Shown: positions 20,761-33,009 of the stretch, piece after piece
Layout: each line of letters opens with the position of its first letter
Numbering within the stretch: the stretch's first letter is position 1
Assembly (NCBI GenBank): GCA_015501585.1
Contig: JADNRY010000028.1
Span: 338,970 to 402,969 of the forward strand
Direction of reading: 5' to 3'
Origin: Rhodocollybia butyracea
Taxonomy: Eukaryota; Basidiomycota; Agaricomycetes; Agaricales; Omphalotaceae
DNA: 64,000 nt
Made by a program: the position numbers and the translations under genes
Notes under the pieces: model-generated
What the model saw: only the letters and a program-made list of their open reading frames with translations
Told to the model about the DNA's origin: nothing
Databases searched by the model: none

Positions 20761-20876
20761 AACAACAACGGCAGGATGGAACGACTTTGTCGTACACCTG
20801 AAGGTGCTCCGACATTATACTTAGCGACGAAAGTCGCTGACGCGAGCAACGTTCCAAAAAAAAAAAAAAAAAAAAA
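20761..20876 (+). mobile_element. short retrocopy of a structured RNA with poly(A)
   Basis: About 95 bp followed by 21 A (20856-20876), flanked by the direct repeat gtgttgaag (20752-20760 and 20877-20885), a target duplication of LINE-type retroposition. The body folds well by eye: an outer GGAACG...CGTTCC pair, hairpins acgac-ttt-gtcgt, cacct-ga-aggtg and agcgac-gaaa-gtcgct, the last with a GNRA tetraloop. I see no tRNA A or B box inside it. The source RNA is unknown; a small stable RNA or the 3' end of a SINE are both possible. Confidence 0.6.
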
Positions 20877-21310
20877 GTGTTGAAGGACAAGCCAACTTCT
20901 CCAACTCCTGATTTAGTTAAACATGTACTTACTCAGCCTAACAACAGCCACGACCATCTGCACTAGCTGTTACAAAAAAGATTGAGTCTACTGATGTTGA
21001 GAGCTTAAAGCTACTAAGATGGTAGCAGTTCTCCAGATGCACTGGCAACTTGCGATTGATCGATATCCAATAACATTAGAACCAAATTTAAGTTCTTACT
21101 CTCAAGAAACTGAAATCTTCCTGGAGTAGTAGTAGTAGTATTATGCTTGGCTCGCCGGACCCACACGCTGTCAAGGGGCTCTGCGTCATAACAATGGAAC
21201 GGTACCGAGTTTCCTTTTCAGAATTCACACAGTTCCTGGTATAAATACCTACACGAAACTCCCCATACGCGTCGTTTTGCCACGACGGCTGTTCCTGCCA
21301 TTCCCCGACT

Positions 21311-22085
21311 ATGGCTCTTGACAAAGTACCATTGCTCCTGGTAACCTTTGCATCCTATTATGTTGCAGCTACTGCGCCCAATCCACCTGCTGCGCCCCAA
21401 GAGATCTCTAGATACCCGCCCGGTGATCGTTTACTGTCTAGTTTTGCTCCAGCAATATGGGAAGCTGTCAAGGTCTGTCTGTCGCCGATTTAATTGATAG
21501 TGGATCCTAAATATGAATACACCACAGAGACTCCTCCTTTTAGTCGTTTTCTGTGAAATTATAACCCTCGTATCCATACACTACTCTGCCAGTGTGTTAT
21601 CTCAGACTATCTTGTCTGTGCTTTTGCGAGCTCCAATCCATAAATCTGCTTCTCCTTCCGTCACACCAGTCTTCATACTCAGCCTCTTTCTCTTAGTATG
21701 GGGAGGCTATATGCGCTGGGCATCCTATCGCGCTCTTGGCCGACTTTACACTTACGAGGTATCTATACGCGATCACCATAAGCTCGTCACCACAGGTCCC
21801 TATTCCGTTATTCGTCACCCAGGATATATCGGCTCAGCTGTCGCATCCACTGGAATACTCCTGTGTGCATTCGGGCCAGGCTCGTGGATGTTGGAGTGCG
21901 GTTGGTTGGATTTGTTATGGGCCAAGATATTTGCTGCGCTTGTCATTGCTTTCAAAGTGTTCTGTCATTTTCAATTCATCAGGCGGACTAGCGCCGAGGA
22001 TAAGATGATGCGGGCGCAGTTTGGGGCGCAGTGGGATGAGTGGGCAAAGAATGTACCATATAAGCTTGTGCCGGGCATTTTCTGA
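21311..22085 (+). CDS. isoprenylcysteine carboxyl methyltransferase-like protein (ICMT, 239 aa)
   Basis: Exon 1 is 21311-21472 (54 codons), a 55-bp intron spans 21473-21527, and exon 2 is 21528-22085 (185 codons plus stop). The protein has four or five hydrophobic segments, the ICMT motif 'TTGPYSVIRHPGYIGSA', 'GPGSWMLECGWLDLLWAK' and the C-terminal 'QWDEWAKNVPYKLVPGIF'. The family methylates prenyl-cysteine at the C-terminus of CaaX proteins in the ER membrane. It matches yeast Ste14 in length. It is the inverted paralogue of 16293-17067: same exon structure, intron phase and start context, with divergence mainly in the segment around residues 50-90. The intact frames of both suggest both are or were recently functional. 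Confidence 0.87.
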
Positions 22086-22689
22086 TCAAATATAACATGT
22101 ACAGCGCGTGTACACACCACTTACACTAGACTCTTAACCTTTGTTGATTGTACTCTAGATACTTAGTACTAATAGAAGGTCTGAAATACGTCTGTAAATC
22201 TACTTGCCAGGATGAGCTATGGACTGCTCTTGACTGCTCTGGAGCCCTGGTTACGATAAAGCCCAGACTGTCACGGCATACAAAGTCAGTCCTCACTGCT
22301 CTCCCACCAGACATGGCGCCTGCCACACTTTCTTTGTGCTCACTAGCACTGAGTCAAGTCTTCTAGTACTGGTGTTACCGTGCCCTTATCAATAGATCAA
22401 GAGACTGCCGCTTTGACTGTGGAGGTATAGGGAGGAAGGAAAGAAGGAAGTGAATTTTTCAAACGAAGGGTCATCTGTCTAAGACGGGATAAAGAGACGT
22501 GAGAGCTTGAAGATAAGATATAGATGTGCCTACCAACTCCCTCAGTGAGGCTCAGTCTAACCGTACAGTTTAACCGCAAGATAACTCTTAGTACGATCAT
22601 CCTGTTGTAAGTATACCCAAAAAAGTTACACTGCTGAAGGGACGTACCCCGCAACACTCACACGCACCTCAGCAAAACATGCGGGGTGC

Positions 22690-23000
22690 GAGCATCGGAG
22701 CAAGTGTTCCAAATCTACTATCTCAAGATCTTCACCGCCCAGAGCCTCAAAGATTGGATACCCTTGAGTTTGTGCATATCTTGATTCGGAAGGATCAAAC
22801 CTGTGGTATCATATGTACTCTGAAAGAAGCCCTAATTGTCTCCATGCATAGATATATAGCAAAGGAAGGGTTCCCAGAAGTGCCTGAGTCTCTCGATTTA
22901 TTGGAACGACCCGTGTGGGTACATAGAGGTCCATAGACCAGAAATATAGAAGATCATGCAAGGAAAATGTGAGATGGATGAAATGTTGAACTCCTTTACT
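22690..23000 (-). pseudogene. VVTNNYHQ-family gene fragment, copy C
   Basis: About 300 bp matching the last third of the gene at 33560-35826 on the minus strand: the parts coding NISSVP, LHDPPYFWSMD, the 'LLGTLPSL' region and GYPIF.A can be recognised at the DNA level, but no frame stays open. The 5' part is missing. This is the third copy of the family in the window. Confidence 0.65.
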
Positions 23001-23268
23001 AGAGCGATAAACTTATAAGTCTGCTTGGATGAGACTTGGCGGTCAATTACTATTTCTCTCTCACGATCGGAGAGGGAGGGATAGGATGAGGCAAAGTCAA
23101 ACGGTCAAAGCGCATTATCCCACCCTAGTATTAATACAGTAGAAGAACGTGTTATGGAGAGCAGAGAAGTGATAACGATAAAAAGTAATTGCAAAGCAAG
23201 CGGATCCATGCGATTAAATATTCCTGATTAAGAGCCACCAGATCTTGACCAGATCTAGTCTCCGAGTC

Positions 23269-24692
23269 TCAAACGGCACCAACACTATGTCCTTCGTATT
23301 TTTCTGATTGTGCAGTACCCATATTTTCATCCAAGATCTTCCCATGAAGTTTCGAAAGCGGCGTTGTTTGCTGGTTACAGAACGCGATGTCGTTTCCCGT
23401 AGAGGTATTAGCGGTACGTGCAGCAAACTCCAAACGTGTACCGCGGCCCGAGGCTGACATGTACACCAAGTCTTCATCGTCCAGCTTCGAGCAAAGGGCA
23501 CTGCGGATAACAGTGAGATTAAATGTTATCCCGATGGCTTGCATGTTCTACGAGTCCAACGAAATCAGTCATTTTCAAAATTTACGGTGAAAACATGCTT
23601 GGGATCAAAAATTGAACTTACGATGTCGGAGAGCGGATAGTTAGCGTTGCTTCCCACAGCAACTGCGATAGCCACCAGGGAAGAGGTGACAGTGTAGAGC
23701 ATGCCTGATTGTATGATGATCTTCATGATGTACTGCATGGTAAAGCTGGAGCCGAGGTGCGAGCCCGATCCGACCTGGAATCGTCTTTTCTCCTTCTCGA
23801 CTTTGTATATCCGCCAGACGATGAGAGCTAAGAGAGAAAAGTAGTTGGTAGTTGGTACCCACCCTTGAGCAATTGCGATGGAATGTGTACTTACAGGTCG
23901 TCAATACCGTTAAAGCGGCGGTGGCGCTGTACACTCCGACGTATACCCCGGCTGTCTCGGCGATGATACTGCTCCCCTTGGGGGTGAATCCGCCGTTGGG
24001 CACGAAGGTTTCGGAAGGGATGAATACGGCTTGAAGGATGAAGAGGCAAAGGTCGCAGCCGGTGCCTACGAGGAATAGGAGGCAAGGAACCGCGATGATT
24101 CGCCAGGAGTGATTATAGATGATGTAGCATCTGTAGATCTGCGAGAGAAGATTATAATGAGGCTTTGGCGCAGATAAAATACGCATACCAGGAGCACATC
24201 ACCACAAACGATTCCAACGGCAGAGAGCCCAGTCTATTTCGAAAAAAAAAACAATCATCATTACTTGTGTACCAAGTCAACAAGCGATTAGATACACACC
24301 TTCGTTTTATTGATCCAAATTGTGGGATCATACGCATCCGGCGATCCAGGTTGTTGCACGAAGATGCGTATGCAGTTAGTCACGCTCAAAGAAATATGTG
24401 TCGAAGTGATGATGAACAATATCACTTCCGGCACAATCAGCTTCCATGGGACTTGTCGTCTCTTCAACGCCTGGCCGGGTCTGCTGTGAGTTTCATAGAG
24501 GAGGTATCGCACCCCGAACCCCGCGCTGATGAGAAAGATGCCGTAGAAGAGGCTCGCGAGGAAGAGAGCGACTATCTCGGCTTCGGAGATACCGATTTGG
24601 GCCATGCGATGAGCGGTTCTTGGGAGGAAGTTGGGAGGGAGAGGTGGAGAGGAGGACATAGGGAGGCTCGTAGAGCTGTTAAATAGACTCAC
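23269..24692 (-). CDS. seven-transmembrane protein of unknown function (about 388 aa)
   Basis: Five exons on the minus strand with consistent phases: 24692-24300, 24233-24189, 24138-23895, 23827-23622, 23547-23269. Seven hydrophobic segments follow in order: 'EIVALFLASLFYGIFLIS', 'VILFIITSTHISLSV', 'GLSAVGIVCGDVLLIY', 'IIAVPCLLFLVGTGCDL', 'TAGVYVGVYSATAALTVL', MLYTVTSSLVAIAVAV and AIGITFNLTVIRSALCSK. A basic loop VEKEKRR follows TM5. The C-terminal 70 residues are polar. Proteins of this shape are abundant in Agaricomycetes and mostly unannotated; I cannot assign a ligand or activity. Alternative starts at Met-12 or Met-30 are possible. Confidence 0.82.
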
Positions 24693-25525
24693 CTCCCTGG
24701 GTTGATCTCTGGGTGATCTCTGGTTGATCTAGTGAGAAGGTCGTACACAGTCCGATACACAGTCAAACGCAGTTTCAATGAGCTGTACAAAAAAAACGGA
24801 ATGATGATCAGACAAGAGCAAACAAAAAATACCATACATACTGAGTTACTAGCCGTTTAAGTCCTAATTTTTTTGCGATCCTCCACGCCGTCTCGCTATG
24901 AATAGTAAATAGGAGATACGCATCGCGACGCACCCTCAGGATGTCAAGGTTATGTCAAAGTTGTGTTTATCAGCGGTCCTGGGTGATAGCGGATTGATAA
25001 AGGGCAATAGAGGGTCATTCAACTCATGAAGAGAAGAATAATGGTAGGATTCAGATACAATATGAGCCACTCGCTTTGTTCAATTCAATGACGGACCAGG
25101 ATTGGCGTAGATCATCGAGCTTGTCTTCTGGTGACATACTAGGCTAGTAGGCGCTAGCAGCCGTCATAAGCGAGCCTAAGACGACAGAATGGTTTAGAAT
25201 ACTAGGTAAGATCTCTGTGGGATCGTGAGGAGTGCCTAAGTTTGCGGGATGCATTGAAACAGCACTTAAGGCTGGCTTTCTCCGGTGTCAAGAGTGGCTG
25301 AATAAATTGCGACCATCATTCGTCGTTACCCTTGAGAGTTGGATGCAGTTAGTCTAAAGATAAGTAGTACAAAATTGAGTGAATCATTAGAAGTACAACA
25401 ACGAGTGCAAACCTGCGAGCTTAAGTTATTGGCTTTGAGGGTATCACGGTTAGTGCGCACTCACAAACATTCTGGTGAAGAGAGAATGGATTTTGAAGCT
25501 TTTCAGTGCATTCGAGGCACTCAAG
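24693..25525. other. no supported gene
   Basis: Upstream region of the minus-strand 7-TM gene. Only a 63-codon ORF (25339-25530) and no motif or repeat boundary before the segmental repeat at 25530. Confidence 0.5.
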
Positions 25526-25529
25526 GCTG

Positions 25530-27260
25530 AGCTGCTCACCTGTTCATGATGCATGATTGAGATCATGACGAACAAAGAAAAAAAGCGCTTATAGACCGGT
25601 CGGCCCGTTGACTCCGGTTTTTTCCTTCAACACGTCGACGGTAATTTTGAAGGGAATGTATCGGACCTCGGTAAGCCTTGCATTTTGTCAATCAAGTTTG
25701 GACGTACTGTGCTACTGTTAGTGACAGAAAGTCAATATCTCAACGTTGGTTCTAGTGGGACCACGGCGTTTCTGAGCGCTGTCTTGCTGCAATTTCAAGG
25801 TTGCCTTGCCAAGTCTTCACTTCAATGCTCCACTTTCCGGTCTAACGCTGGTCTAACGACACAGTCAGCCAGTCGCAGGATAGTTCTCACGTTCCATTTT
25901 CGCCTGTCGGTCTTACAGTAGTGGAATTTTCTCCGCTGTTTGCATAGTTATAGATAAATCGCAGATCGAGTTGGGCGGGCAATTGCCAGAATATGGGTGC
26001 TGGAGCGCTAGAGGATGGAATGAAAATGGAGATTTTCTGATGCTGTCAGCTTGGTACGCACATACGTACTTACGCGCTCTACGAAGCACTTATGGTTCAC
26101 CTTTTTTGCTCATCCATAGAAAACGAGTCCTACTAAGTATACTAATAGGGTCCTATAACAATGTAATGAATGAGCTCGTCGTCGGCGTTTTTACATTTAC
26201 GCGACATAAACCCAACAAGAAACACTGGCTGAACGTGGACTCCTACGAAGGCACTGGCGCAGGTACAGTACTTGCATCCTCGTCTCACACATCGTCCTTC
26301 CGCTTCCCTGTGACACGACCTACGCGCACTACCTCAAGGCCTCATGAGCATGCCTCATCGACATCTAAGCGTCCTCGCAAAACTCATCAGAACCCGGTCG
26401 CCTATGTTTGAAAACTACTTTGAAGGCCGGCCTTCCAATTCCAGCGGATTAGCACATGCTAAATCGCTGAAACAGAAGAAACTTGCAGATGCGTTCGCTC
26501 ATTCGCTCTCTGGTTCCATGGAATGCTTCGACATCGCATAACGCTTCTCATGGAGATCGTCGCTTTCCCCTTTCACGAAGAAAAACCCAAATTGGTTTCG
26601 TCTCCTACGCCTATTCCTATCAACGGTGACATACTCGTGCCGCAGATAGACTCCGTGCCTAGGGATGAGGTGGTGATGCCGTATGGCGGGAGACACTGGG
26701 ATCTGCTGGCTGTACCCAAGTTCGAGTTTGAAGAAGGGACAGACGGAGGGAGCGTGCGCGGGATCTGGGGGTGAATTCGAGTCGGGACGCGCGCGTTGGT
26801 ATTCAAATATTCACCATGGGGATAGCCAAGGCGGCTTTATGAGGTGCTGTTATCGATAGTTCGAGAGAGGGGATTTTTGGAAGTACACAAATCTAGCTGA
26901 AGGCGATGAAAGCCGCAGATAAGTGGAATAACCATGTCAATTGTCACCTATCTTCTCTTATCCCAAGTTCCTCTCCACTCGTACTTAGATCTGGTTCGAG
27001 TACTCCTGGACGTACCAATTGACATCGGTTCCGCAGTTCCTGTCCTACCTCACATTTCTTATCATTGTAGGACCCCTCATGTGCGTCGCGCGTGGATCTG
27101 CATCAATCAACGGCTATGCCAGTTAGGATGCCTGACCTGGACCTCCGGATACTCATGTGATGACCTACTATTATCAACAACAGCTTACCTCCGTGAAACC
27201 TGGTTTGCATTCTATCTATAGACGAGACCCCACTGGCTCTACTCCTCCTAAAATCAACCC
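25530..27260. repeat. segmental repeat X, copy 1
   Basis: About 1.7 kb repeated in the same orientation at 30922-32500, starting 'ctgctcacctgttcatgatg' and ending around 'agacgagaccccactggct'. The copies are diverged with many indels. Remnant coding-like words are shared (for example around 26340-26760 and 31560-31860) but neither copy keeps a frame, so this looks like duplicated intergenic DNA or a dead gene. Confidence 0.7.
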
Positions 27261-27744
27261 CTATGTGCGATCTCTTGCGTCCTTGAGGAAGGTGGTGCTC
27301 AATTAACGGGACTCCGCTGGTTCTGCTTCTCTTAAAGTCCAACCTTCGGTACCTCTTTCATTATTATTTTTCTTCTGGTGCCTTCCACTTGGGTTCCGAA
27401 AAGTTGTTCCCAATTTGAAGCGGAACACCTGGTCCTGGTAGCTCTCACCTCACGTCTCAATGGACCTGCTTATTGCTATACTTATCATAACCAAGTCCCC
27501 TCTCCGCCGTGACGGCGCTCTATGATGCGATCGTGACTCACTGGCAATTGAGGTGCTAGCTACGCTGCGATTGCCTGAGTGATCGGTTTGTTAGATTCGT
27601 GTATATCGAGTTGATTCTGTTCGTGTCGCACAGGATTTTTCCCACCAAGGCTTCGGAGGGAACTGCTTTTGCTCAGGAGCATCAATTTTCTCCCTTCTCT
27701 TGTACGGCGCTGTTCTCCCATACTTTTTCTGCACCTAGCACTTG
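27261..27744. other. upstream region of GH76 gene
   Basis: No ORF of note. It should hold the promoter of the gene starting at 27745, but I see no clear TATA or other element. Confidence 0.4.
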
Positions 27745-30257
27745 ATGAGCTTTCTACATTGGCTTCCAGTGCTACTACTCACCTCGCGCGCCGTAGGTGC
27801 CGAGTATGTAGTACCGTCGACTTGGAGTGTATGTTTATTGGTTCTCAATGAACTGTACACTCACTGAACGACCGGCGTATAGGGCACGAATATCACTGCA
27901 TCTAATGAAGACCGTCAGGCAATTATCGAAGCAGCCATCCAAGAGGCCTTCACCCTTGGGACTTCCTGTGGGTTCAATGCTTTATTTCAGTTTATTCATC
28001 TACTCATTCTCGGAAACAGTCAACGCCGATTTTTACTCTGTTTTGGCCGTCTCCGACCTCTACAACAATGCTACTACGTACAAAAACCAAGTCACTGCGT
28101 ATTTCGCGACCACGACTTTCCAGGGTTCCAATATGTAAAAGTTCATAACTCTTCCTCTACTCTTTCTCTACTAACATCTGCTTCAGTGTTTGTATCGCAT
28201 TTTTATTCCTTGATCCTTACCATAACTGATGCTCATCGTAATCCGGTTCGTCCACAAAGATCGTGTATGTCCAATTCGTTTCGAATTATGCGCTTAACTG
28301 ATAGGTCCGGTATTATCAGTAATGAGGGCGTCGATGCGATGCGTGCATATCAAGTCTACCAGGACTCGGCAATGCTCAACTTAGCGATACAGGTATGGGA
28401 ATATAGTCGAAGTTATACGATATCTTCTGCAAATGTGGCCTCGGGCACGATCCCAACAAAGTCAGTCAACGTTGGGAAAACTTGCTCAGGTGGTGGTGCG
28501 TGTATTCAATCTTTTATGGTGAAAATAGTCATAGAACCGTTCAATCCAGCGACCCTCGTTGGTGGGGTGTTTTGGGCAAGTGGACTTGTGTGTGTGTGGA
28601 ACTTGCAAAGGCTTACAGACTTGGATATACAGCTAACAGATGTGGACGATCCAACCTTATACGGGGCTAATACTGCGTTTGTCGTCCTGATTTCCCCTTG
28701 ACAAAACTTCCCTCTCACGACTTCCTCTTTCAGCATGTTCTTCACGTCAGTCCTCCCAGCTCCATTTTTAATCTACTTATATTCAGTGATTCCCCCAGGC
28801 TCTCAGCATATCTCGCTCAAGCCACTGGAAACACCACGTACCTCAGCGCCGCTATGGATTCCGGTGCATTCATGATCGATGTTATACAGGTTACTAGCCC
28901 CGGAAACGGAGTCGCCTCGATTTCGGCGAACGCTAGTGGGTGTGGTGACATTTGGGGTGCGGGTTCTTTCCGGCTAGATCATACAGGATGGTTCATGGAA
29001 GGCCTCGCGATTCTCCCCGGAAGTACCACCCTCGGACAGCAGAGTGTGTCTGTAGATACCTTGTCAGTGTCGTTGACTGTTTTTGATCATAAGAAGCACA
29101 TCATGTATCAGAAATCTAACAAAGTGCATATCCAGGCGATCTGATATTGTCAATATCACGCTTGCAGCGAACTCGCTGTGCAACGCGCCCAATGGCATCG
29201 TCAGTGCGTTTTTACCTTATTCTTTCGGATTTGTGATTTTATCTGACCTTTGCACCTCTAGACACTGGGGAAGGTGTAGGAGACTCGACCATTGTTCAAG
29301 GCATCGGGGCATTGTATCACGTTCTTCAAGGGCCTGCAGACTTGTTAACCTATGTCGGGAGTTTCTTAAGTGTTCAGGTGAGCCTTTCTCCTCTCACGTT
29401 ATACCTCCCCGGAAAACCAAAACGCAAAACCTTACCTCCTTTTCCGAGTCAGTACAATACAATTACATCTGCGGCAACTACACCCGGTAGCAACGTCTAC
29501 GCAAACTCCTGGATTGGACCTCCCGCACCGTTTGACCTGACGAATCAGACGCAAGCGGTGTTCGCGCTGGTCAATGGTGCACAGGTTAATCTCAGTAGCG
29601 GAAATAATGGTACGGCTTCTAATGGGACAAGCGGAAGCGGGAACGGCAACAACTCGGACAACTCGGGTAATCCGAATAGCTCTAATAGTGATGCCCAGCA
29701 CAAGAGTCTCATAGGGCCCATTGTAGGCGCAGTTGTCAGTGGAGGTAAGTGACTCGGTCCAATCTCTCTCTCTCGCCCCAGTACCTGGCGACAGTGACTA
29801 ACCCTTAGTTGCCTTCCTCATTCTCCTCACCTTTGCCCTCTTCTTCTTCAAACGCCGCCAAACATCCCAGAACCTACACATTGACGCCCTAGAACCCCTG
29901 CAACACCGGCCTCCTCCCACCATGCCCAGCCTCTCCACCTTTTCCAACTCAAATAGTTTCCCCGTTGAAAAGCCCTGGTACTCTCCCTTGCCCACGGGCA
30001 CGTGGACGCCCTCGCACGGGTACGTGCAGACGGCGGGGTCGAGTGGGGAATTCGGCCGGACGCGAAAATTGCTGACTTCAGGGGCATTGTCTATGCCCAG
30101 TGTGGCTGGGTCGGGGGCTGGGTCTGGGTCAGATGCTGATGCGCGGCTGGAACAGATACCCACAGATAACTTGATCCAGATATTACAGAGCCGGCTGCAG
30201 CAGCAGGGGGTGACGGAGCAGGGACATGCGCCGCCTGCGTATGAGGTGCCGAGGTGA
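27745..30257 (+). CDS. GH76-like (alpha-1,6-mannanase family) protein with C-terminal membrane anchor
   Basis: Multi-exon gene. Proposed exons: 27745-27828, 27883-27967, 28020-28134, about 28320-28489, 28550-28587, 28633-28676, 28799-29062, 29136-29203, 29262-29377, 29453-29744, 29809-30257; the 28135-28319 stretch may hide a small exon. A signal peptide (MSFLHWLPVLLLTSRAVGA) is followed by YVVPSTWS. GH76-like words follow: AMRAYQVYQDSAMLNLAI, SYTISSANVASGT, 'SAYLAQATGNTTYLSAA', GWFMEGLAIL, 'DSTIVQGIGALYHVLQG' and 'GSNVYANSWIGPP'. A Ser/Gly/Asn linker, a TM segment (about 'VAFLILLTFALFFFKRR') and a cytoplasmic Pro/Ser-rich tail complete it. Fungal relatives (Dfg5/Dcw1 type) act on cell-wall or GPI-linked mannan. 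The paired catalytic Asp could be the DVDD stretch, but I cannot confirm activity. Confidence 0.8.
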
Positions 30258-30519
30258 TTCGTCGGTTCTTGATTCTTGATATCTTGTAGGACACGATGGG
30301 GTATGATACGATACGATAGAAGATGGCTAATTCTAATCAATATATATGTATCATATTGTGTTTTATTGCTATACAGGACTTTGTGGGGTAGATGGTTGTA
30401 GTGGTCACGTAGAACACGTCTTTCTTTTTTTCTTGATTAACCCCTGAATGATATACACCATATAAATACGCAGATATGTATCAGTACATATTGGGGTCCT
30501 GAGCACTGATACAATAAGT

Positions 30520-30760
30520 GGAACACTGGGTCCTCGTAGCTCTCCTGCTTCGCGTCATGTTGTTTCAAAGGGGCGATCTGGCTGCTACTATGTCCTCTTA
30601 CTGTGGCCTTGTACAAAAACTTCGTTATCTTTGACCTTATGCCTGCTCCTTAGCAAAAGTCGGAGCCCGACAAGGTCCTATGACCTGTAGATGTTATGCG
30701 GTCATGCGGTCAAACTACAGGCAACTTTGGTGCAAGTACCCCCCACGAAAACTGTTGGAG
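30520..30760. repeat. segmental repeat Y, copy 1
   Basis: Matches 32570-32930 in the same orientation. Shared words include tgttgtttcaaagggg, 'cctatgac-tgtagatgt' and 'caactttggtgcaagtaccc'. Together with repeat X the order is X, gene, Y, X', Y'. Confidence 0.6.
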
Positions 30761-30921
30761 TAGTACTTCGTATGATCAGTTTTTCACGCTCAGACCTTTC
30801 TATCCCTGCTCATATGTCTGTCTACCTTCACTCCATGCTTACACATACATATGATACTTCGAGACTTATATTAGCCAGTTCATAGTTTTTCCCTCCCTCA
30901 GTTGTACTACTCCCATTTTTC

Positions 30922-32500
30922 AGCTGCTCACCTGTTCATGATGCATGATCGAGATCATGACGAACAAAGAAAAAAAGCGCTTACAGACCGGTCGGCCCGT
31001 TGGCTCCGGTTTTTTCTTCAACACGTCGATGTAATTTTGAAGGGAATGTATCGGACCTCGGTAAGTCTTGGATTTTGTCAATCAAGCTTGGACGTACTGT
31101 GCTAATGTTACTAGTTAGTGACAGAAAGTCAATATCTCAACGACCACGGCGTTTCTGAGCACCATTGCGATTTCAAGGTTAACGTTGGCGTGCCAACAAT
31201 GCTCCACTTTCTGGTCTAACGACAGAATTGGCCAACTCTGTTGCAGGACAGTTCTCATGTTCCACGCCTGTCGGTCTTACAGTAGTGGAATTTTCTCCGT
31301 TGTTTGCATGGATATGGATAAATCGCAGATCGAGCTAGCAATTGCCGGAATGAGGAAAGGGAGATTTGCTGGCTGATGCGCTGGGGTATCAGCTCGGTAC
31401 GCCCGTACGCAGTTACGCATTCTCCAAAGCACTTATGATTCGAGTCCCGCTGTAGGATCCTATACCAATGTATTGAATGAGCTCGTCGTTGGCATTTACA
31501 TTTACGCTTGCGCGCTGCTCTCTCCTCTTCACGCCGCTATCAAACCCAGCTCAAACACCAGTCGAACCCAAACCAGCCCAGAAGCGACACGGCATTTGAA
31601 CGTCATCGAAAAACTCTTCAGAACCCGGTCGCCGAGTCTCGAAGACGCCTTTCAAGAATCTCCTCACCGGCCCCCCTATTCCAGCAGGTCGTGGCCGGTC
31701 AGCACATGCGAAACAGAAGAAACCTGTGCACGCGTTCAGCGTTCACTCTTTCGCTCTCTGCTGCCATGAATGCTTCGACATCGCATAACGCAAATTCTCT
31801 TCCCCTTCCGCGTAAAAAAACCCAAACTGGTTTCGTCTCCTATGCCTATTCCTATCCCCGGTGACGTGCTCGCGCCGCAGACAGACGTGCATAGGGATGA
31901 GGTGGTGATCCGGTATAGTGGGAGATAATGGGATCAGATCGCTGTACCCGAGTTTGAGTTCGAAGAAGGGACGGAGGGAGGATGCGCGCGATCTGGGGGT
32001 GACTTCGAGTCGGGACGCGCGGGTTGGTATTCGCCAGACGGATAGCCAAGGCGGAGCTTCTGAGGCGCTATTATTGATAGTTTGAGAGTGAGGTAATCGG
32101 TGGATGGGAGACGAGGTTTCTGGATTTATGCAAATCCAGCTCATAGGGATGGGAGCCGTGGAATAATCATGCCAATCATCGCCTTATCTTTTCTCATACC
32201 AAGTTCCTCTCCACTCATACTTACATCTGATTCGAGTACTCCTAAACCTACCAATTGACATCGGTTCTGAAGTTCTAGCATAAGTAAGTATTCTTGCCTC
32301 ACCCTTCTTGTCGCTCGAGGACCTCCATATCGCGCGTGGATCTGCATCGGGTATGACAGTTAGGATGCTTGACCTGAACGTCGACCTCCGGGTACTCATG
32401 TAGTGACCTACGTATCAACAACACTGTACCTCCATGAAACCTGACTTGCTATCTATCTATAGACGAGACCCCACTGGCTTTGCTCCTCCGAAAATCAAAC
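30922..32500. repeat. segmental repeat X, copy 2
   Basis: Diverged direct copy of 25530-27260, slightly shorter through deletions. No intact frame; the ORFs inside are short and inconsistent between copies. Confidence 0.7.
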
Positions 32501-32569
32501 TCCTATGTACTCTTCACTGCTTTGTGCGTTTGTTTCCCGTTTGCCCGCCGGTCTGTGGCGTCCTCGTAG

Positions 32570-32930
32570 GATTCCAATGCATCGCATCGTGTGTTGTTTC
32601 AAAGGGGCCTGAGCCACTCTTTTGTTACCTGCTGCATCCTGACAAAACCCTGCTGCGTCCAAGCGCCCAACCAGACTGACATCTACTATCTTTGCGACTT
32701 GATATATGAAGACTTCCATGATGACTGGTGGGTATTCTAACCGGCAACCATATCATGTGCGATCTGGCTACTCTGACCTACTATGACCTTTTGATATCTT
32801 CGGCTTTGTGCCTGTTCCTGAGCAAAAACCAGTGGCCTCAAGCCCTACGAGGCCCTATGACTTGTAGATGTAATGCAGTTAATGTTTCCCGCAATCTACG
32901 TGCAACTTTGGTGCAAGTACCCTTAGGCGA
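32570..32930. repeat. segmental repeat Y, copy 2
   Basis: Matches 30520-30760. Only about 70 bp separate it from X copy 2, whereas X and Y copy 1 are separated by the GH76 gene. Confidence 0.55.
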
Positions 32931-33009
32931 ACAAAGTTGAAGATATATAAGACACTGGTTGGTTCATCGTACTTACTCCTCATCCTAGGATACTTCCTTT
33001 CTCAGCACA

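Noticed and set aside
20761..20855. Self-cleaving ribozyme (hammerhead or HDV-like)
   Set aside because: The GAAA-capped hairpin and ctgacg word recall a hammerhead, but the conserved CTGANGA core is not complete, and the HDV-like pairing pattern cannot be built.
24240..24251. A-run as a retroposon tail
   Set aside because: It is the T-rich tract near the 3' splice site of an intron in the minus-strand 7-TM gene.
25530..32500. Repeats X and X' as LTRs of a giant element around the GH76 gene
   Set aside because: They have no TG...CA ends or target duplication, are diverged and differ in length, and a second repeat pair Y/Y' is interleaved.
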